A stretch of 64,000 nt of DNA from positions 62,001 to 126,000 of the forward strand of contig CALNHX010002811.1 of the NCBI GenBank assembly GCA_940337035.1. Direction: 5' to 3'. The stretch's first letter is position 1. Every line of letters begins with the position of its first letter. Of the stretch, positions 12,301-22,951 are shown piece by piece. Origin of the DNA: Agriotes lineatus. Taxonomy: Eukaryota > Arthropoda > Insecta > Coleoptera > Elateridae. The translations under genes and the position numbers were made by a program. The notes under the pieces were generated by a model. That model did no database searches and was not told the origin of the DNA. It saw nothing but the letters and a program-made list of their open reading frames with translations.

Positions 12301-12551
12301 ACCTGCGAAGACGACCTGATGAATATCAGGTAGGCAACTCCGTTTGGAGAAGAAACTTCACGCAATCGGATGCTGCTAATCACTATACTGCTAAATTGGC
12401 ACCCAAGTTCATTGGACCCTTTATAGTTCATAAGAAATTGTCTCGCTTCATTTATCAACTTAAGGATCCGGACGGTCGTTTGCGTGGGAATTGGCATGCC
12501 AAAGACTTGAAGCTCAATAACGCTGTCGACGATAATGATGATTTGGTTTAG
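9316..12551 (+). pseudogene. pol: Gypsy pol: protease, RT, RNase H, integrase; two lesions
   Basis: Pol is open in the -1 frame relative to gag. Protease: LLDSGASRT at about 9550. RT: KKKDGSYRFCVDYRKLN (10135-10185), LTTLDVKSAYFQVP, CRLPFGLH, then YLDD at 10461-10472. RNase H: TIQTDASGYG near 10900 and TTERECLAVL near 11020. Integrase: an HHCC-type zinc-binding region with CKVCSG near 11595, then catalytic D (MDLIGPL), D (CDNGVQF) and E (NPTERINR). Lesions are a 1-base deletion near 10395, between the FGLH and YLDD motifs, and TGA at 10929-10931 just after the first RNase H Asp. No chromodomain is seen after the integrase. Everything else is well preserved. Confidence 0.94.
9346..9390 (+). 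promoter_or_regulatory. -1 ribosomal frameshift signal: GGGAAAC plus stem-loop
   Basis: The heptamer G GGA AAC at 9346-9352 lies in the gag frame exactly as X XXY YYZ requires. A 6-nt spacer follows, then an 11-bp stem (9359-9369 with 9380-9390, including three G-T wobbles) around a 10-nt loop. It sits inside the gag/pol overlap, and pol is open in the -1 frame from 9316. Retroviruses and many LTR elements use this arrangement to make Gag-Pol at low frequency. The function here is inferred from sequence and geometry. Confidence 0.8.
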
Positions 12552-13200
12552 TCTACGTCTTTTTGGGAGGTTGGTTTGGGGACGTCGGACGGAATCTTGG
12601 GGCCCAACTCACCTTTCCTTTTTCTCGAATTGGAGTCCCGACCTAAACATCTGGTCCCTTCATTTCTCGCATCTTTCTCTGTCTCATTTTTTTTTCTCTT
12701 GTTTGAAAGAGATGTTCCCTCTTTTTGCTGTGTTCGTTCTCTTTATACTTCGTGTTATTTTGGATATCCGTTCTATTTTCCGTCATTTGGAGATAGCTTC
12801 AGTGCTGTAGGTCGATCCTGGGCCTAAGTACTTAACCCTTGGTTGAGGTTGGTTTTTCTTTCCCTTCCTTCTTCTATGTCGTTCGCTCTCCTGTCTCCCA
12901 CTCCGCATTTTTCCGAGGTGTTTGCGTTTCGGGTGCATCTTTGTTGCAACCTGACGTAGCCTTCCCTTCCACCGGCGCAGCTCACGTCATCTTGCAGCGA
13001 CGGAAGAGGTTGGTGTCTAGTTGTCTTCGATGATGTGATTGGACTCTTACATGCTCTCTTCTTGTCTACTTCTTTAGATCCTTTGTTCCTTCCCTTTGTT
13101 TCCTTCCGGCAGGCATCGTTTTTTTTGTCTCTTAGGGCGATTTCTTTTGTTGGCATTTGTATGGTCGGGTAAATCTGGGGTGATTTACCCTCCCTTTTGT
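12552..13200 (+). other. Gypsy 3' untranslated region; no env
   Basis: About 650 bp separate the pol stop from the polypurine tract. The region is pyrimidine-rich (long T/C runs at 12660-12720). Its short open frames show no signal peptide plus membrane anchor arrangement. A perfect 9-bp inverted repeat (GGGTAAATC...GATTTACCC, 13168-13190) lies just upstream of the purine tract. Confidence 0.6.
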
Positions 13201-13212
13201 GGGGGGAGGATT
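13201..13212 (+). other. Polypurine tract of the Gypsy element
   Basis: GGGGGGAGGA lies two bases before the 3' LTR start. It is the expected primer for plus-strand DNA synthesis. Confidence 0.8.
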
Positions 13213-15672
13213 TGTTACGATACTTTTGGAGTGTCCCCCGTAGTATTGAACTTTTGGCTAGCTGAATTTTGAACTTGAATATTTATGGTTGGCTTTTGTC
13301 AATTTTTGCATGCTTTAAACTAGGCATAATTAGCTGTATCTTATTTTTAATTATTTTCCTGTAATTATCAAGCAGTTTGGTAAGCAACTCCTCGAATAAT
13401 TACCCATATTCTACTAATTAAATTTATTTTGGTCATATTCCTACAGATATTTGTATATGGCGCTTAGGCAACCCCTGTTACAAATTCTTCTGCACTATTC
13501 TATTTGTTGCTAGATAAAGGATATCACTTCTTGTAGCCAAATTTTTCAGGCTGTTTTTTTCGCATCTTCTGGCCCAAAAATTTTGGAAAGTTTTGATAAC
13601 TGGTAGCTGGTGGATTTTTGAGGTCTTTCCCATTTTAAACTTGGTGCAGGCTGCTAGTGCCTCGGCCGTGTGCTTAAATTTTTGAGCTAATTAGTATAGC
13701 TCGGCTCCGTTTTGATTTTTCGGAGGATCTGAAAAAGCACATGTGCCCTTAAAACGTTCGTATTTGATTTGGTTATACGTACGTCTGAGGCCAGCATTGC
13801 TTCTGCCCTTTCTTCTGGCTCAATTCCAGCGTGAGGTAAGATAAGGCCAGTTTCTTCTTATTCGGGACTTATTTGGGCGTTTGTGCGTTATAGCCATTTG
13901 CTGTGGGATTCCGTTCCCTGTGGGATTCGATTTGCTGTGGATTTCGATTTACTGTGGACTTGGATTTATTGTGGGATGCCATTTCCTGTCGGCTACGTCC
14001 TTGGGAGAGTTCGGACGCTTCCTGCGAGAGGTTGAACTCCCCCCTGAAGAGGCTTAGCACTCCTTGTTCAGCTGCACTCTGCGGGCATCCATACCGTGGA
14101 TTTGGGCCTCTGTAACCATCGAATTGTCAAGGAGCTCTACAAATTCCCTGGTAGCTACGCTGGAGGGGTAGCACTGCACTCACCTGTGATACAATCACCG
14201 CCTCCTAGGTCCGCTGGGCCTCTCGCTGTGTCTGCCGAAACCTCCATTGCTTCTGCCGTCCTCGGCCGCCCCCGCACGCCACAGGTTAGAAGCCGACATG
14301 TTTTATAGTTAGTTAATAGTATCTCGTCTCGTTAATAGTTAGGACATGTGCGATAATTTTTGGCATAGCAACGCTTCGTCTAGTTAAGTTATTAGTGCAT
14401 GCTTTCGTATAGATCTGATGCGTTATTATAATAGGGCTTTTGCAAATTTCGAGCATCCATTTTGTGCATTTGAGTGAGCCTTATCGAATCATTAATCGAG
14501 CTTACCTGACTTTGTGAAGGCAGCTCTGCGGTTTGTTCAATATACAGATATTTATATTCACTTCGCCGGCCGCCGCGCCCCATCGAGCTCCCCTGCAAAT
14601 CGTATGTTAGATCTTTCGTTTAATTACTTCAGATTTAGGGTTGTACTTACGGCTCGTTGTCTGCGGTTTGTTTAGTATACAGTTAATTATATTTATTTTC
14701 GTCGCCATTTGCTGTCAGCCGTCTGAAGTTTGCCGCGTCGTTTCGATGTTGATAGTGGCTAGAGTAGCGACATCGGTAGTCGATTGCTTCTGCAGTTTCA
14801 GTTCATGACTGATTAATCTCGGGTTAGTAGCGATTGCGTCATAAGGCCCGCCGCCGGTAGAATAATTGTTAATTCCGCGTTATTGTACTTTATTTGCGAG
14901 TCTTTACGTAGGTACAAGTTTGCCGAAGGTTTATTCAAGCGATTGCTTTAGCGTTCATTTATACACCTGATGTATTTCCATTAAGAAAACCGCTCTGTGA
15001 CTATATGGCCATAAACCCTCGTAGTTTTGACATTCGAAATTTTGGATTAATTACTTAGAATCTTTTTGAGCTGATATTCGGGGTTTCGCATCATCTGAGC
15101 GCTTGCATAACCTGACCCTGCTATATCCTGCCTCACAGGGGTTAATTTATTTTTTTTAAATTTAATATTCGATACGCTTCCTTTAAACCTCGCGTTATTT
15201 TATTTTATGCTCGAAATGTTGTAGTGCGTTAGCCTATTCATATATATCAATAGTCCCCTTTATTGTCTTTTTTTTTGTACTTATATTTAGTTTATATTTT
15301 TGAAAATCTAGTATTGTCGATGATTAGCAATTTTTTTTTTAATCTATACTTATATGTTTGCGGGTTTGCGATGCACTATAGTACGCACCAATCTATTTAA
15401 AATAAAGCTGTGATCTATTCATTGGTTGTTGGTTTGTTTATTTTTGACTTGCTGGTTTTTATCCTCGACCTTGTGTAAGGTCCGGCACAAGGAATTGGAT
15501 CGGAGTCTAGGACCTGGCGCCCACTCCTTTTTTTTGTATTCTCTTTCAGCATAGCTGGAACCCTGCGACCCTCGCGGCGAGATAGCCCAATTAGGCCGAT
15601 AGTTACCAGCCGGCAAAATAACTAGTATAACTTTCGCCAAAAGGTACGGCCGACCGTCTATCTTCCCTGACA
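13213..15672 (+). repeat. 3' LTR (2,460 bp) of the Gypsy element
   Basis: Direct repeat of 4989-7517. It lacks about 24 bp near 13784 and about 47 bp near 14304 relative to the 5' LTR, which accounts for the length difference. It ends in CCTGACA and is followed by the CAGT duplication at 15673-15676. Confidence 0.93.
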
Positions 15673-16149
15673 CAGTGAGCTCTAGTGTAAAGCTAAATTT
15701 CTTTCCAGCTACAAACATTGCTTTAGCTGTTTGCGTTAAATTTTCCTATACACTTTCCTACAATTTCCAATCAATGCATAAACACAACTTTTGAATTTGG
15801 CGCGCTTGAGGAATGCTCGTTCTGCATTGTCTTAGCGGACTATATTTTCTTAAAAGAAACAAATAAGATTTATTTCACTCTTAAATGACTGGGCTGTAAA
15901 ACAATACATTTAAATTGTAAGTACAAATGGTAACACATTCAATACATAAACCAATGTTTGAATTGTAGCTCCATTACTTTATAATCAACGCAGTCCAAAT
16001 ATTTAAATAGGATAAATAAACAACACAGAGCAAATGATATAATAACGAGGGCTTCTTCGAAATACACAGAGAGAGAGAGAGCTCGACATAAAAGCAGCTA
16101 ATATCGGATGTTCAAAGGCCAAACTATTTCCAAACAGCATAAATCTTAC
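15673..16149. other. Unassigned DNA with a short (GA)n run
   Basis: About 480 bp of AT-rich sequence between two mobile elements. It starts with the CAGT duplication. A GAGAGAGAGAGAG run lies at about 16070-16082. I see no gene. Confidence 0.45.
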
Positions 16150-16180
16150 TATGCAGTTTGTCAGAAAAATTAACCGTGTC

Positions 16181-16772
16181 TGTAAAAGATGTGTCCCAAA
16201 ATTAATTGGAACTTAGCACCTTTTATGTTTGTTTTTAAAAACCAGTTTAGTTTTATTCGACAGGAGTTTGAGATTATTTTGTTGTTAAGAGATAGGGGGA
16301 AGTAGTTAGGCCTGACTACTTCGTTACAAACAATCTTGGCCTGTGTTTAACCCCATCAATGAATACACATTCGTGGTTGAACGTATATTAAATTCTAATA
16401 CATATTACATAGGTTTTATACAATAAATGTATGCCATATTTTACTTCCTACTATAAATAATTACAATGATATGTGCGTAATATTAAACGCTAAGTTTGTT
16501 ATCTTGACCCACTAGTTACAAAATTGCTGTGCTGTGCCTTTGACATGCGGTATAATACACAATTAAAACCTGCAACGTCTGTTTTGAAATATAAGGAACT
16601 GGCGTTTGTTGCGTGTGCCGTTTACATTTAGTTGTTATCGCGACACAGAAACCTGACCCATATTTTATCTGGCGCAACTTATGCAGTTCTTTTGTCGGCT
16701 AAATGCGTGCACTTCTGTCTTTACTCTATTTCACTTTATTCACTAAATTCATGTTCAAAAATAGTTTGAACA
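16181..16772 (-). repeat. 3' LTR of the BEL/Pao element
   Basis: On the minus strand it begins TGTTCAAACTATTTTTGAACA, a near-terminal palindrome with 8-bp arms, and ends ATCTTTTACA. It matches 25564-26153 almost throughout. Confidence 0.93.
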
Positions 16773-17484
16773 TTCTGGGCGGGTCCCTTGTAGAGCAATC
16801 GGGGTTGATGTGGGTTAGACGTCTGCTGCCGGGGCTGCTTCATGGACATTTTCCTTGGCGTGAGGAGTTCCGTATAAGGGTTCCAAACTGAAGTCGTCTT
16901 GGCCGGCACTGGGCTTCTGTTGTCCCTTGATCTGGCAGTTGTGCTTCCATACACAATAGCTGATGCCGCACAGTAGGCCAATGACCAGTATTGTTACTAT
17001 ACTGCTGACAGACCCTGTCGTAATGGATAGGTGCCTCCAGTGTGTAGTGGATAGGTCATGTATTATTTGCTGCTGTTGAGTTAGCAGCACGCTTACGTGA
17101 CCTGATGTTTCTAGGCTTGGTTCTTCGGCTAAGCTTGGATACTCGCTTCCCATTGTTCCTGCCTGTGATGTAATGTTGACTTGCAGAATTTTATTAAATG
17201 TCGCAACGACCGGGATCGTACTGAATGATCGTGCGTACAGAATGTGTTGTCCTGTGTGGATACAGCACTCTGGAGCGATCTGGATGACTCCGGTATCTTC
17301 AAGAGTCACTTCCTCTCGTACGTCGTTACAGATGATTGCTGCACTGGTGGCCTTGTTGGCTACAAACATCCATGTGTTTGCCTTGTACAGCTCCTTCCAT
17401 TTTATTGTGGTGACATTGTAGCGTTGTATGCTACATGGCGCTGATACATCTCGTCGATGATGCAGTTGGGGTTTTTCTCGACAC

Positions 17485-17497
17485 TATTTATGACAGT
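17485..17497. repeat. Target-site duplication of the RTE insertion, left copy
   Basis: TATTTATGACAGT here is repeated at 18766-18778, a perfect 13-bp duplication bracketing the RTE insertion. It lies within env coding sequence. Confidence 0.92.
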
Positions 17498-18765
17498 CAT
17501 CATCATCATCAAAGCCAATCCATCCATCGTCGGATGTAGGCCTCCCCAAGTCGTTTCCATTCTGTTCTGTTGTGAGCTATTTGTATCCAGTTTCCGCCTA
17601 CATGTCTCTTTATGTCGTCTGTCCACCTGGTTTGTGGGCGTCCTATTCCTCTTTTGTGGTGTCGAGGTCTCCATTCTATTATTTTCTTAGTCTATCTATT
17701 GTCATTTAATCTGGCAATGTGTCCAGCCCAGTTCCACTTTCGTTTGCATGTTCTGTATATCAAGTCCGTTATTTTCGATCTTTTTCTTATTTCTACGTTT
17801 TCTATATGGTCTCGGAGTGTTATGCCTATCATGCGCCTTTCCATTGCTTTTTGAGTAATCCGTAGTCTAGTCACAATCGTTTTATTTAAAGCCCAGGTCT
17901 CCGTTCCATACGTCAAAACAGGCAATACGTATTGGTCAAACACTTTGGCTTTAATTGTGTTTGGTAGTGTTGATGTTAATGTTTTTTGAAGTTTTCCGAA
18001 ACTGGCCCACGCGAGTGATATTCTTCGTTTTAGATCCGCCTTAAGATTTGCTTTTGTTACTTCTACTGTTTGACCTAGGTATATATATGAATCCACTCTC
18101 TCTAATATTTGGTTTTGTATTGTCATTTCTGTGTTGTTTCCCATGTTTGTTTGGTTAGTGATATATTTAGTCTTGGCAATATTTATTTTTAAACCGACTT
18201 TTTGTGAAATTATTTGGAGTTCATTTATCATTTCCTGCAGCTCTTCTGGGGACTCACTAAATATTGCAACATCATCCGCAAAGCGGAGATGGTTGAGCCT
18301 TTCACCGTCAACTAGGATACCTTTCTGTTCCCAATTAAGTTCTTTAAAAAGATCCTCCAAGACCAGCGTAAACAATTTTGGTGACATAGAGTCTCCCTGG
18401 CGGACTCCTCTCCTCACCCGTATTTTGTTTGTTTTTTCTTCTTCGAGCAAGACTTGGAAGGTGGCATTTTCATACACATTTTTTATAATTTTAGTGTATC
18501 TTTCGTCTATTCTACAGTTGCTTAATGCATTCAAGACCGACCATATTTCAATGGTGTCGAACGCCTTTTCGTAGTCTATGAAGGCTATCCATAGTTCTAT
18601 ATTATATTCATTTGCCTTCTCTATTAGCGTTCTTACTACCTGTAGATGATCCATGGTGCTATATCCACTTCTAAATCCCGCCTGCTCACGGGGTTGGTAG
18701 CAGTCGAGTTTGTTAGATAGTCGTTCAGTTAGTATTCTAGTAAATAATTTATGTAACACATAAAT
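17498..18765 (-). mobile_element. 5'-truncated RTE-clade non-LTR retrotransposon in env
   Basis: The insertion is 1,268 bp, flanked by 13-bp duplications. Its single minus-strand frame (18759-17692, 355 codons, unbroken) is the C-terminal half of an RTE/BovB-type reverse transcriptase: EQAGFRSGYSTMDHLQ, WIAFIDYEKAFD (motif A), RRGVRQGDSMSPKLF, LRFADDVAIFSE (catalytic FADD), YIYLGQ and a WAGHIARLNDNR tail. A short 3' UTR ends in a (GAT)n-like tail, seen on the plus strand as CATCATCATCATC at 17498-17510, which is typical of RTE elements. The frame is clean, so the insertion is young. It arrived truncated and lacks the endonuclease. Confidence 0.95.
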
Positions 18766-18771
18766 TATTTA
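18741..18771. repeat. 13-bp inverted repeat across the RTE 5' junction
   Basis: TAAATAATTTATG (18741-18753) and its exact complement (18759-18771) surround a 5-base loop. The left arm is RTE coding sequence; the right arm crosses into the env target duplication. It may be chance AT-rich homology used at 5' junction formation. Confidence 0.7.
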
Positions 18772-19861
18772 TGACAGTAGGTGTACATAAATAAGTGTGT
18801 TCCTTTATAGGAGTGCTGACCTCGAACTTGGATGGTGGTATGCTGAAGTACTGCTGATGGTTGTAGTCCACAGCTAAGAAATACGGGTTGACTGCGATTG
18901 TTGCATACTCTCCGCTTCTTATTTTTCTAGGGATGGCAGTAACCTTGATGACTTCGTATTCGGTTACTTCGGTGATATGAAAGTATCTAAATATTTTAAT
19001 GGCTTCCTTGGTTTGTCCCACCTCCATCTTGTACACTGGCGATGGCAATATTCGTAAGTTTGGTGGTAGCTTCAAGGACAGTTGACTTATTATTGTTGCT
19101 ATTTCAGCTGGTGATACGAACTCGAATAAATGGCTCCGCTTAAACACTAGGTCAAGCAACTTCCTGTATTTTTCTGCCACTTCCTGCAAATAGTTGCTGG
19201 CAACTTGATATGCTGATAACACGTGAACATTTAATTTATTGGCGTCAATGGATCTGTACCAGGCCTTCATTTCGTTAATGAGGTGAATTCCTTGGTTGAA
19301 TTTTACCCGGAAGTTTTCGAACTTTGTTGTGATCCTGCTCTCTGTATTGTTCACCGTAGTTATTGCTGCTAACATCAATTTCGCTTGGTGACCGGAAGCG
19401 TCGATTAGTACCTGCTGATTCTTGTCTAGATCAGCGATGTCCTTGTACACTTCTTCGTTTACTCCAAACACTGATGTCAAGAACTTCCCTAGTAGTCCTC
19501 TTCGTGTTCGGTGTGACGCTGTCGTCCGAATGCTTCTCATGTCCCACAGGATATTGATTTGTTGTTACATTATGTGGTGCATGAGTTCTTCGCAGAATTG
19601 GTCTTCCGTCATCTCGTTGCTGTTGTCGCATAATTGTTTAAATTGTTCAGTAGTGGCGTTAATCCCATGCTCGTCCGTGATGAAGGCAGATATCGAATAT
19701 TCCATCCCTATCCGAATTATCCCTCTATCGAGCTTCGAATTACCCACGTGTTCCACGTATATACCAGGTTGTAACCTTTGCACCGTATAGTTTGCTATAC
19801 TGCCGGGAATTACGTGACACATCATGAGCATGCATATAAATACTGCTGTGTGTGTTTTCAT

Positions 19862-21860
19862 ATCTTGGCTCCTTGCCGACCTTGTGGTAGGTCTGGAACT
19901 GCTGATCCTTGTGTGCACTGGGTTGCCCTCGTTGTTTATAGGTAGCTGACAAACCTTTGTTATGGGTCGTTTGATTTGACTTCTGTCTTTGCCCTGGATT
20001 GTCACTACTCTTATTAATCGTGCTAACGGCTACTTGTTTGCCGATATGTTGTCTTCCTTGAGGAGTACCAAATCCCCTATTTCTATGTTCTGTCTCGGAG
20101 TTTTCCATTTTCCACGTTGCTGTAACCTGGATAGGTATTCTGTTGACCATGCTTTCCAGAAATCTTTTTTCATTTTCTGTAGCAGTTTCCATCTGCTTAA
20201 ATGATTGTCTGTGACTATAATATCGTCTGGTTCGGCTGGTGTGATGAGTGCTTGTCCGATCAGGAAGTGTCCTGGGGTGATTGCTGACATGTCGTTTGGA
20301 TCGTTATTCATTGGTGTCAGTGGTCTTGAGTTCAGACAAGCCTCAATTTGATACAACAAGGTTGTCATCTCTCCGAAGGTGAGTGTATTGTCTCCGATGA
20401 CCCTTTTGATATGGTACTTGATGCACTTCACCCCTGCCTCCCAGGTTCCACCCATGTGGGTTCTTGCCGGGGGGATGAAATGCCACTGGACTGCTTCGGT
20501 GCTTAATTTGTCCTGTATTTGGGTGTCCAATAGCTTACTAGCTCCCACAAAGTTGGTACCGTTGTCACTGTAAATGTGGGCGCATTTTCCTCTCCTTGCA
20601 GTGAACCTTCTGAATGCTGCTATGAAGGCATTAGCAGTCATGTCGCTCACTGCTTCAATGTGTATGGCCTTCGTGGCCAAACAAATAAAGATTGCGATGT
20701 ATCCTTTGTAGGACTTGTTGCCTCTTCTTTTGGATACTCCAATTTGGATTGGTCCAGCGTAGTCCAGTCCAGTGTGTGTAAATGGAATGGACGGTGTCAC
20801 TCGTGCAGGGGGTAGTTGTCCCATTAGCTGATGCATAGGTGCTGCCTTAACCCTTGCGCATGTCATGCATCTGTTGATGATTTTGGCAATCGCCTGTTTG
20901 GCTCGTACTATCCAATACTTTCTTCTGATGAAGGCTAACGTAGCTTGATTACCTCCATGTAACGTTTGGTGATGCGCGTTTCTGACGATCAGCTTGGCTA
21001 TATGACTGTTGCTGGCTATGATGATGGGGTGTTTCTCATCGTAAGGTAACAGCGAGTGCTGTATCCTTCCTCCCACTCGAAGAATTCCATTTCCATCCAG
21101 GAATGGGAACACGTTGAACAAGGAACTTTTGCTGTCTACCGTTTTGCCTTGCTGTAATAGGTGATGTTCTCTTGGGAAGTCATGCCTTTGTGCTGATTTG
21201 ATTATGCACTTTAGGCTCTCACGTAGCTCGTTGGTAGTTAATTGTTGGACCGCTACTACTTCCTTCCTACATTTCTTAAACCGCTTACAGTAAGCGATTA
21301 CTCTTATCATTTTGTTGAATGATGAAAATATTTCAATGTCATTTGCTGCCTCACTGATTGCTGCATGAACTGCTACCTGCCGAGGTTTTTTCCTTTCTTC
21401 TTCAGTAGTACTCTCTACTGTTGTTTGGGCCTTTATTCGTTCCTGGGTATCTTCCTTTGATAACCATTCAGGGCCGTGGAACCATAACTCTTGGTCACCT
21501 AATCTGGATGGTTGTACTCCTCTTGTGACCAGGTCTGCCGGGTTATCTTCCGACTTGACGTGATTCCAGCACTGCGTGCCGACGCACTCGTGAATTGTAG
21601 CAACCCGATTTGCTACAAAATTCTTCCATCTCTCTCGACTTCCCTTTATCCAGGCTAGAGTTGTCATTGAATCTGTCCAGGCATAGATTTCAATGTTGTC
21701 TAACTCCATGGTTGAAATGGTCTTTTTTATTAGTTTGGCTAATAATTCAGCCAAACATAATTCTAGTTTTGGCAGTGTCTTCTTCATCTTGAGGGGTGCC
21801 ACTTTTGACTTGGCTGTGAGTAACGTCACTGTCGTGGTTCCTAATGGTGAAGACCTTTTA
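19862..21860 (-). pseudogene. pol: BEL/Pao pol C-terminal half: RNase H and integrase
   Basis: The minus strand from 21860 carries RNase H-like sequence (LPKLELCLAELLAKL, YAWTDSMTTLAWI), a zinc-binding HHCC region (ending MTCARVKA), and the integrase core with D (THTGLDYAGPI), D (YSDNGTNF) and E (MGGTWEAGVK). A DUF5641-like C-terminal region follows (HLSRWKLLQKMKKDFW ... RGKWKTPRQNIEIGDLVLLKED). TAG at 20030-20032 interrupts that last domain, which continues in the same frame to RPITKVCQLPIN near 19950. There is then no stop before the env start at 19861. A 1-base deletion near 21857 separates this part from the RT. Confidence 0.92.
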
Positions 21861-22951
21861 TGTAAATCGCCGCCCCGTAAGCTCGCTCTGAGGAATCACA
21901 GAAACCATGCATCTCTGTGTGGCCATTTTCTCTATAATTTATCCATCTTGGGATGTGCACTTCTTCTACCTTCCGTAATTCTTGCCTGAATCTTGACCAT
22001 CTGTCTTGTATATCCTTGGGTAATTCTTCATCCCATGAATACTGTCCGACCCATAATTCTTGTATTAATAACTTAGCAGTTATTATAACTGGTGCTAGTA
22101 GTCCTAATGGGTCAAAGATTTGTGCTATCTCTGAAAGGATCTTCCTTTTCGTTATTTCGCCTTCTAGTTGCTGCTTGACTTTGTATTGTAGTACGTCAAG
22201 TGTTGGTGACCAATGTACTCCCAGTGTCTTCCTCGTAGCATCTTCCTTGTCCCCTAATATGATGTTGGTGCTTCCTTCAGCTTCTGGAAGGTTACTAGTC
22301 CACTTCCTGAGATTAAACCCTCCAGTTTTCAACATCTTGGTTAGTTCGTTTTGGATGCTCCTTGCGTCTTCCTTGGAACTGGCTCCTGTTAGAACATCGT
22401 CTACATAGAAGTCCCTCATGGCAATTTGAGAACCTCTTCGGAATCGGAATTGTTCATCCTTGGCCAACTGCTGCAAAGTCCGAACTGCCAGGTAAGGAGC
22501 TGCGGTTGTGCCATAACTCACTGTGGTTAGCTGATACTCTTGAAGTGGTTCTGGAGAACGTCCACACAATTTTCTGGAAGTGCTGATCATCCTCAGCTAT
22601 CTGTATTTGTCTATACATCTTCTCAATGTCTGCTGTTAATGCAAACTCGTATTTCCTCCATCTCAGAAGGATATCTGTTAAATCTTGCTGTAGTCTTGGC
22701 CCAGTGTACATCATTTGGTTCAGGCTTTTCCCATTTGATGACTTGGATGAAGCGCCAAAGACTACTCTTAACTTGGTTGTATCACTGTCCTCCTTTATGA
22801 CAGCTTGGTGAGGAATATAATATCCTCCTGCGTGAACCTTATCTTGATCAATTTTCCTCATGTGACCCAAGGAAATGTATTTCCTCATGAACTCTTTATA
22901 TTCGGACTCCAATTTTTTATTAGTCTCGAATCGTTTTTCCATTTGCAGCAT
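21841..22951 (-). pseudogene. pol: BEL/Pao reverse transcriptase, frameshifted
   Basis: Two minus-strand frames make up the RT. The first (22951-22560) has YYIPHQAVIKED, TKLRVVFGASSKS, GPRLQQDLTDIL and FALTADIEKMYRQI (motif A Asp). A 1-base insertion near 22560 shifts to the second (to 21841), with VSYGTTAAPYLAVR, MRDFYVDDVLTGA (the YVDD catalytic pair) and a long connection region. Upstream, the expected linker between protease and RT is missing: the protease frame runs into MLQMEKRFE with an abrupt frame change near 22945, consistent with an internal deletion of roughly a hundred codons. Confidence 0.9.

Larger units (their letters stand above)
4989..15672 (+). mobile_element. Complete Ty3/Gypsy LTR retrotransposon with 2.5-kb LTRs
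   Basis: The element has two direct LTRs starting TGTTACGA and ending CCTGACA, a 4-bp CAGT duplication, a tRNA-Lys-like primer site, gag, a -1 frameshift signal, pol in the order protease-RT-RNase H-integrase (the Ty3/Gypsy order) and a purine tract before the 3' LTR. No env gene is visible. It is 10,684 bp long; the LTRs make up almost half of it, which is unusual for insect Gypsy elements. The coding region has two in-frame TGA codons and one 1-base deletion, so this copy is inactive although structurally complete. LTR divergence is low apart from two deletions in the 3' LTR, so insertion is fairly recent. Confidence 0.95.
16815..19861 (-). pseudogene. env: env-like gene (baculovirus F-type) of the BEL/Pao element, interrupted
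   Basis: The minus strand from 19861 starts with a hydrophobic leader (KTHTAVFICMLMMCHVIPGS), then PGIYVEHVG, a furin-type site RTRR followed by a GLLGKFLTSVFG segment (about 19500-19460), a coiled ectodomain, and near the C terminus a membrane segment (SIVTILVIGLLCGISY, about 17010-16960) with a short cytoplasmic tail ending at 16815. This layout resembles F-like fusion glycoproteins of insect LTR elements. Breaks are TAA at 19565-19567, an RTE insertion with duplicated target (17485-18778) and a frameshift near 17415. The protein cannot be made from this copy. Family assignment rests on layout and motifs, not on a search. Confidence 0.8.

Noticed and set aside
12535..12827. Hydrophobic short frames after Gypsy pol as a possible env
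   Set aside because: T/C-rich tracts code for Phe/Leu/Ser in any frame; two overlapping frames look equally good and there is no ectodomain.
17173..19790. Plus-strand ORFs across the env region
   Set aside because: Shadows of the minus-strand env and RTE frames; no domain on the plus strand.
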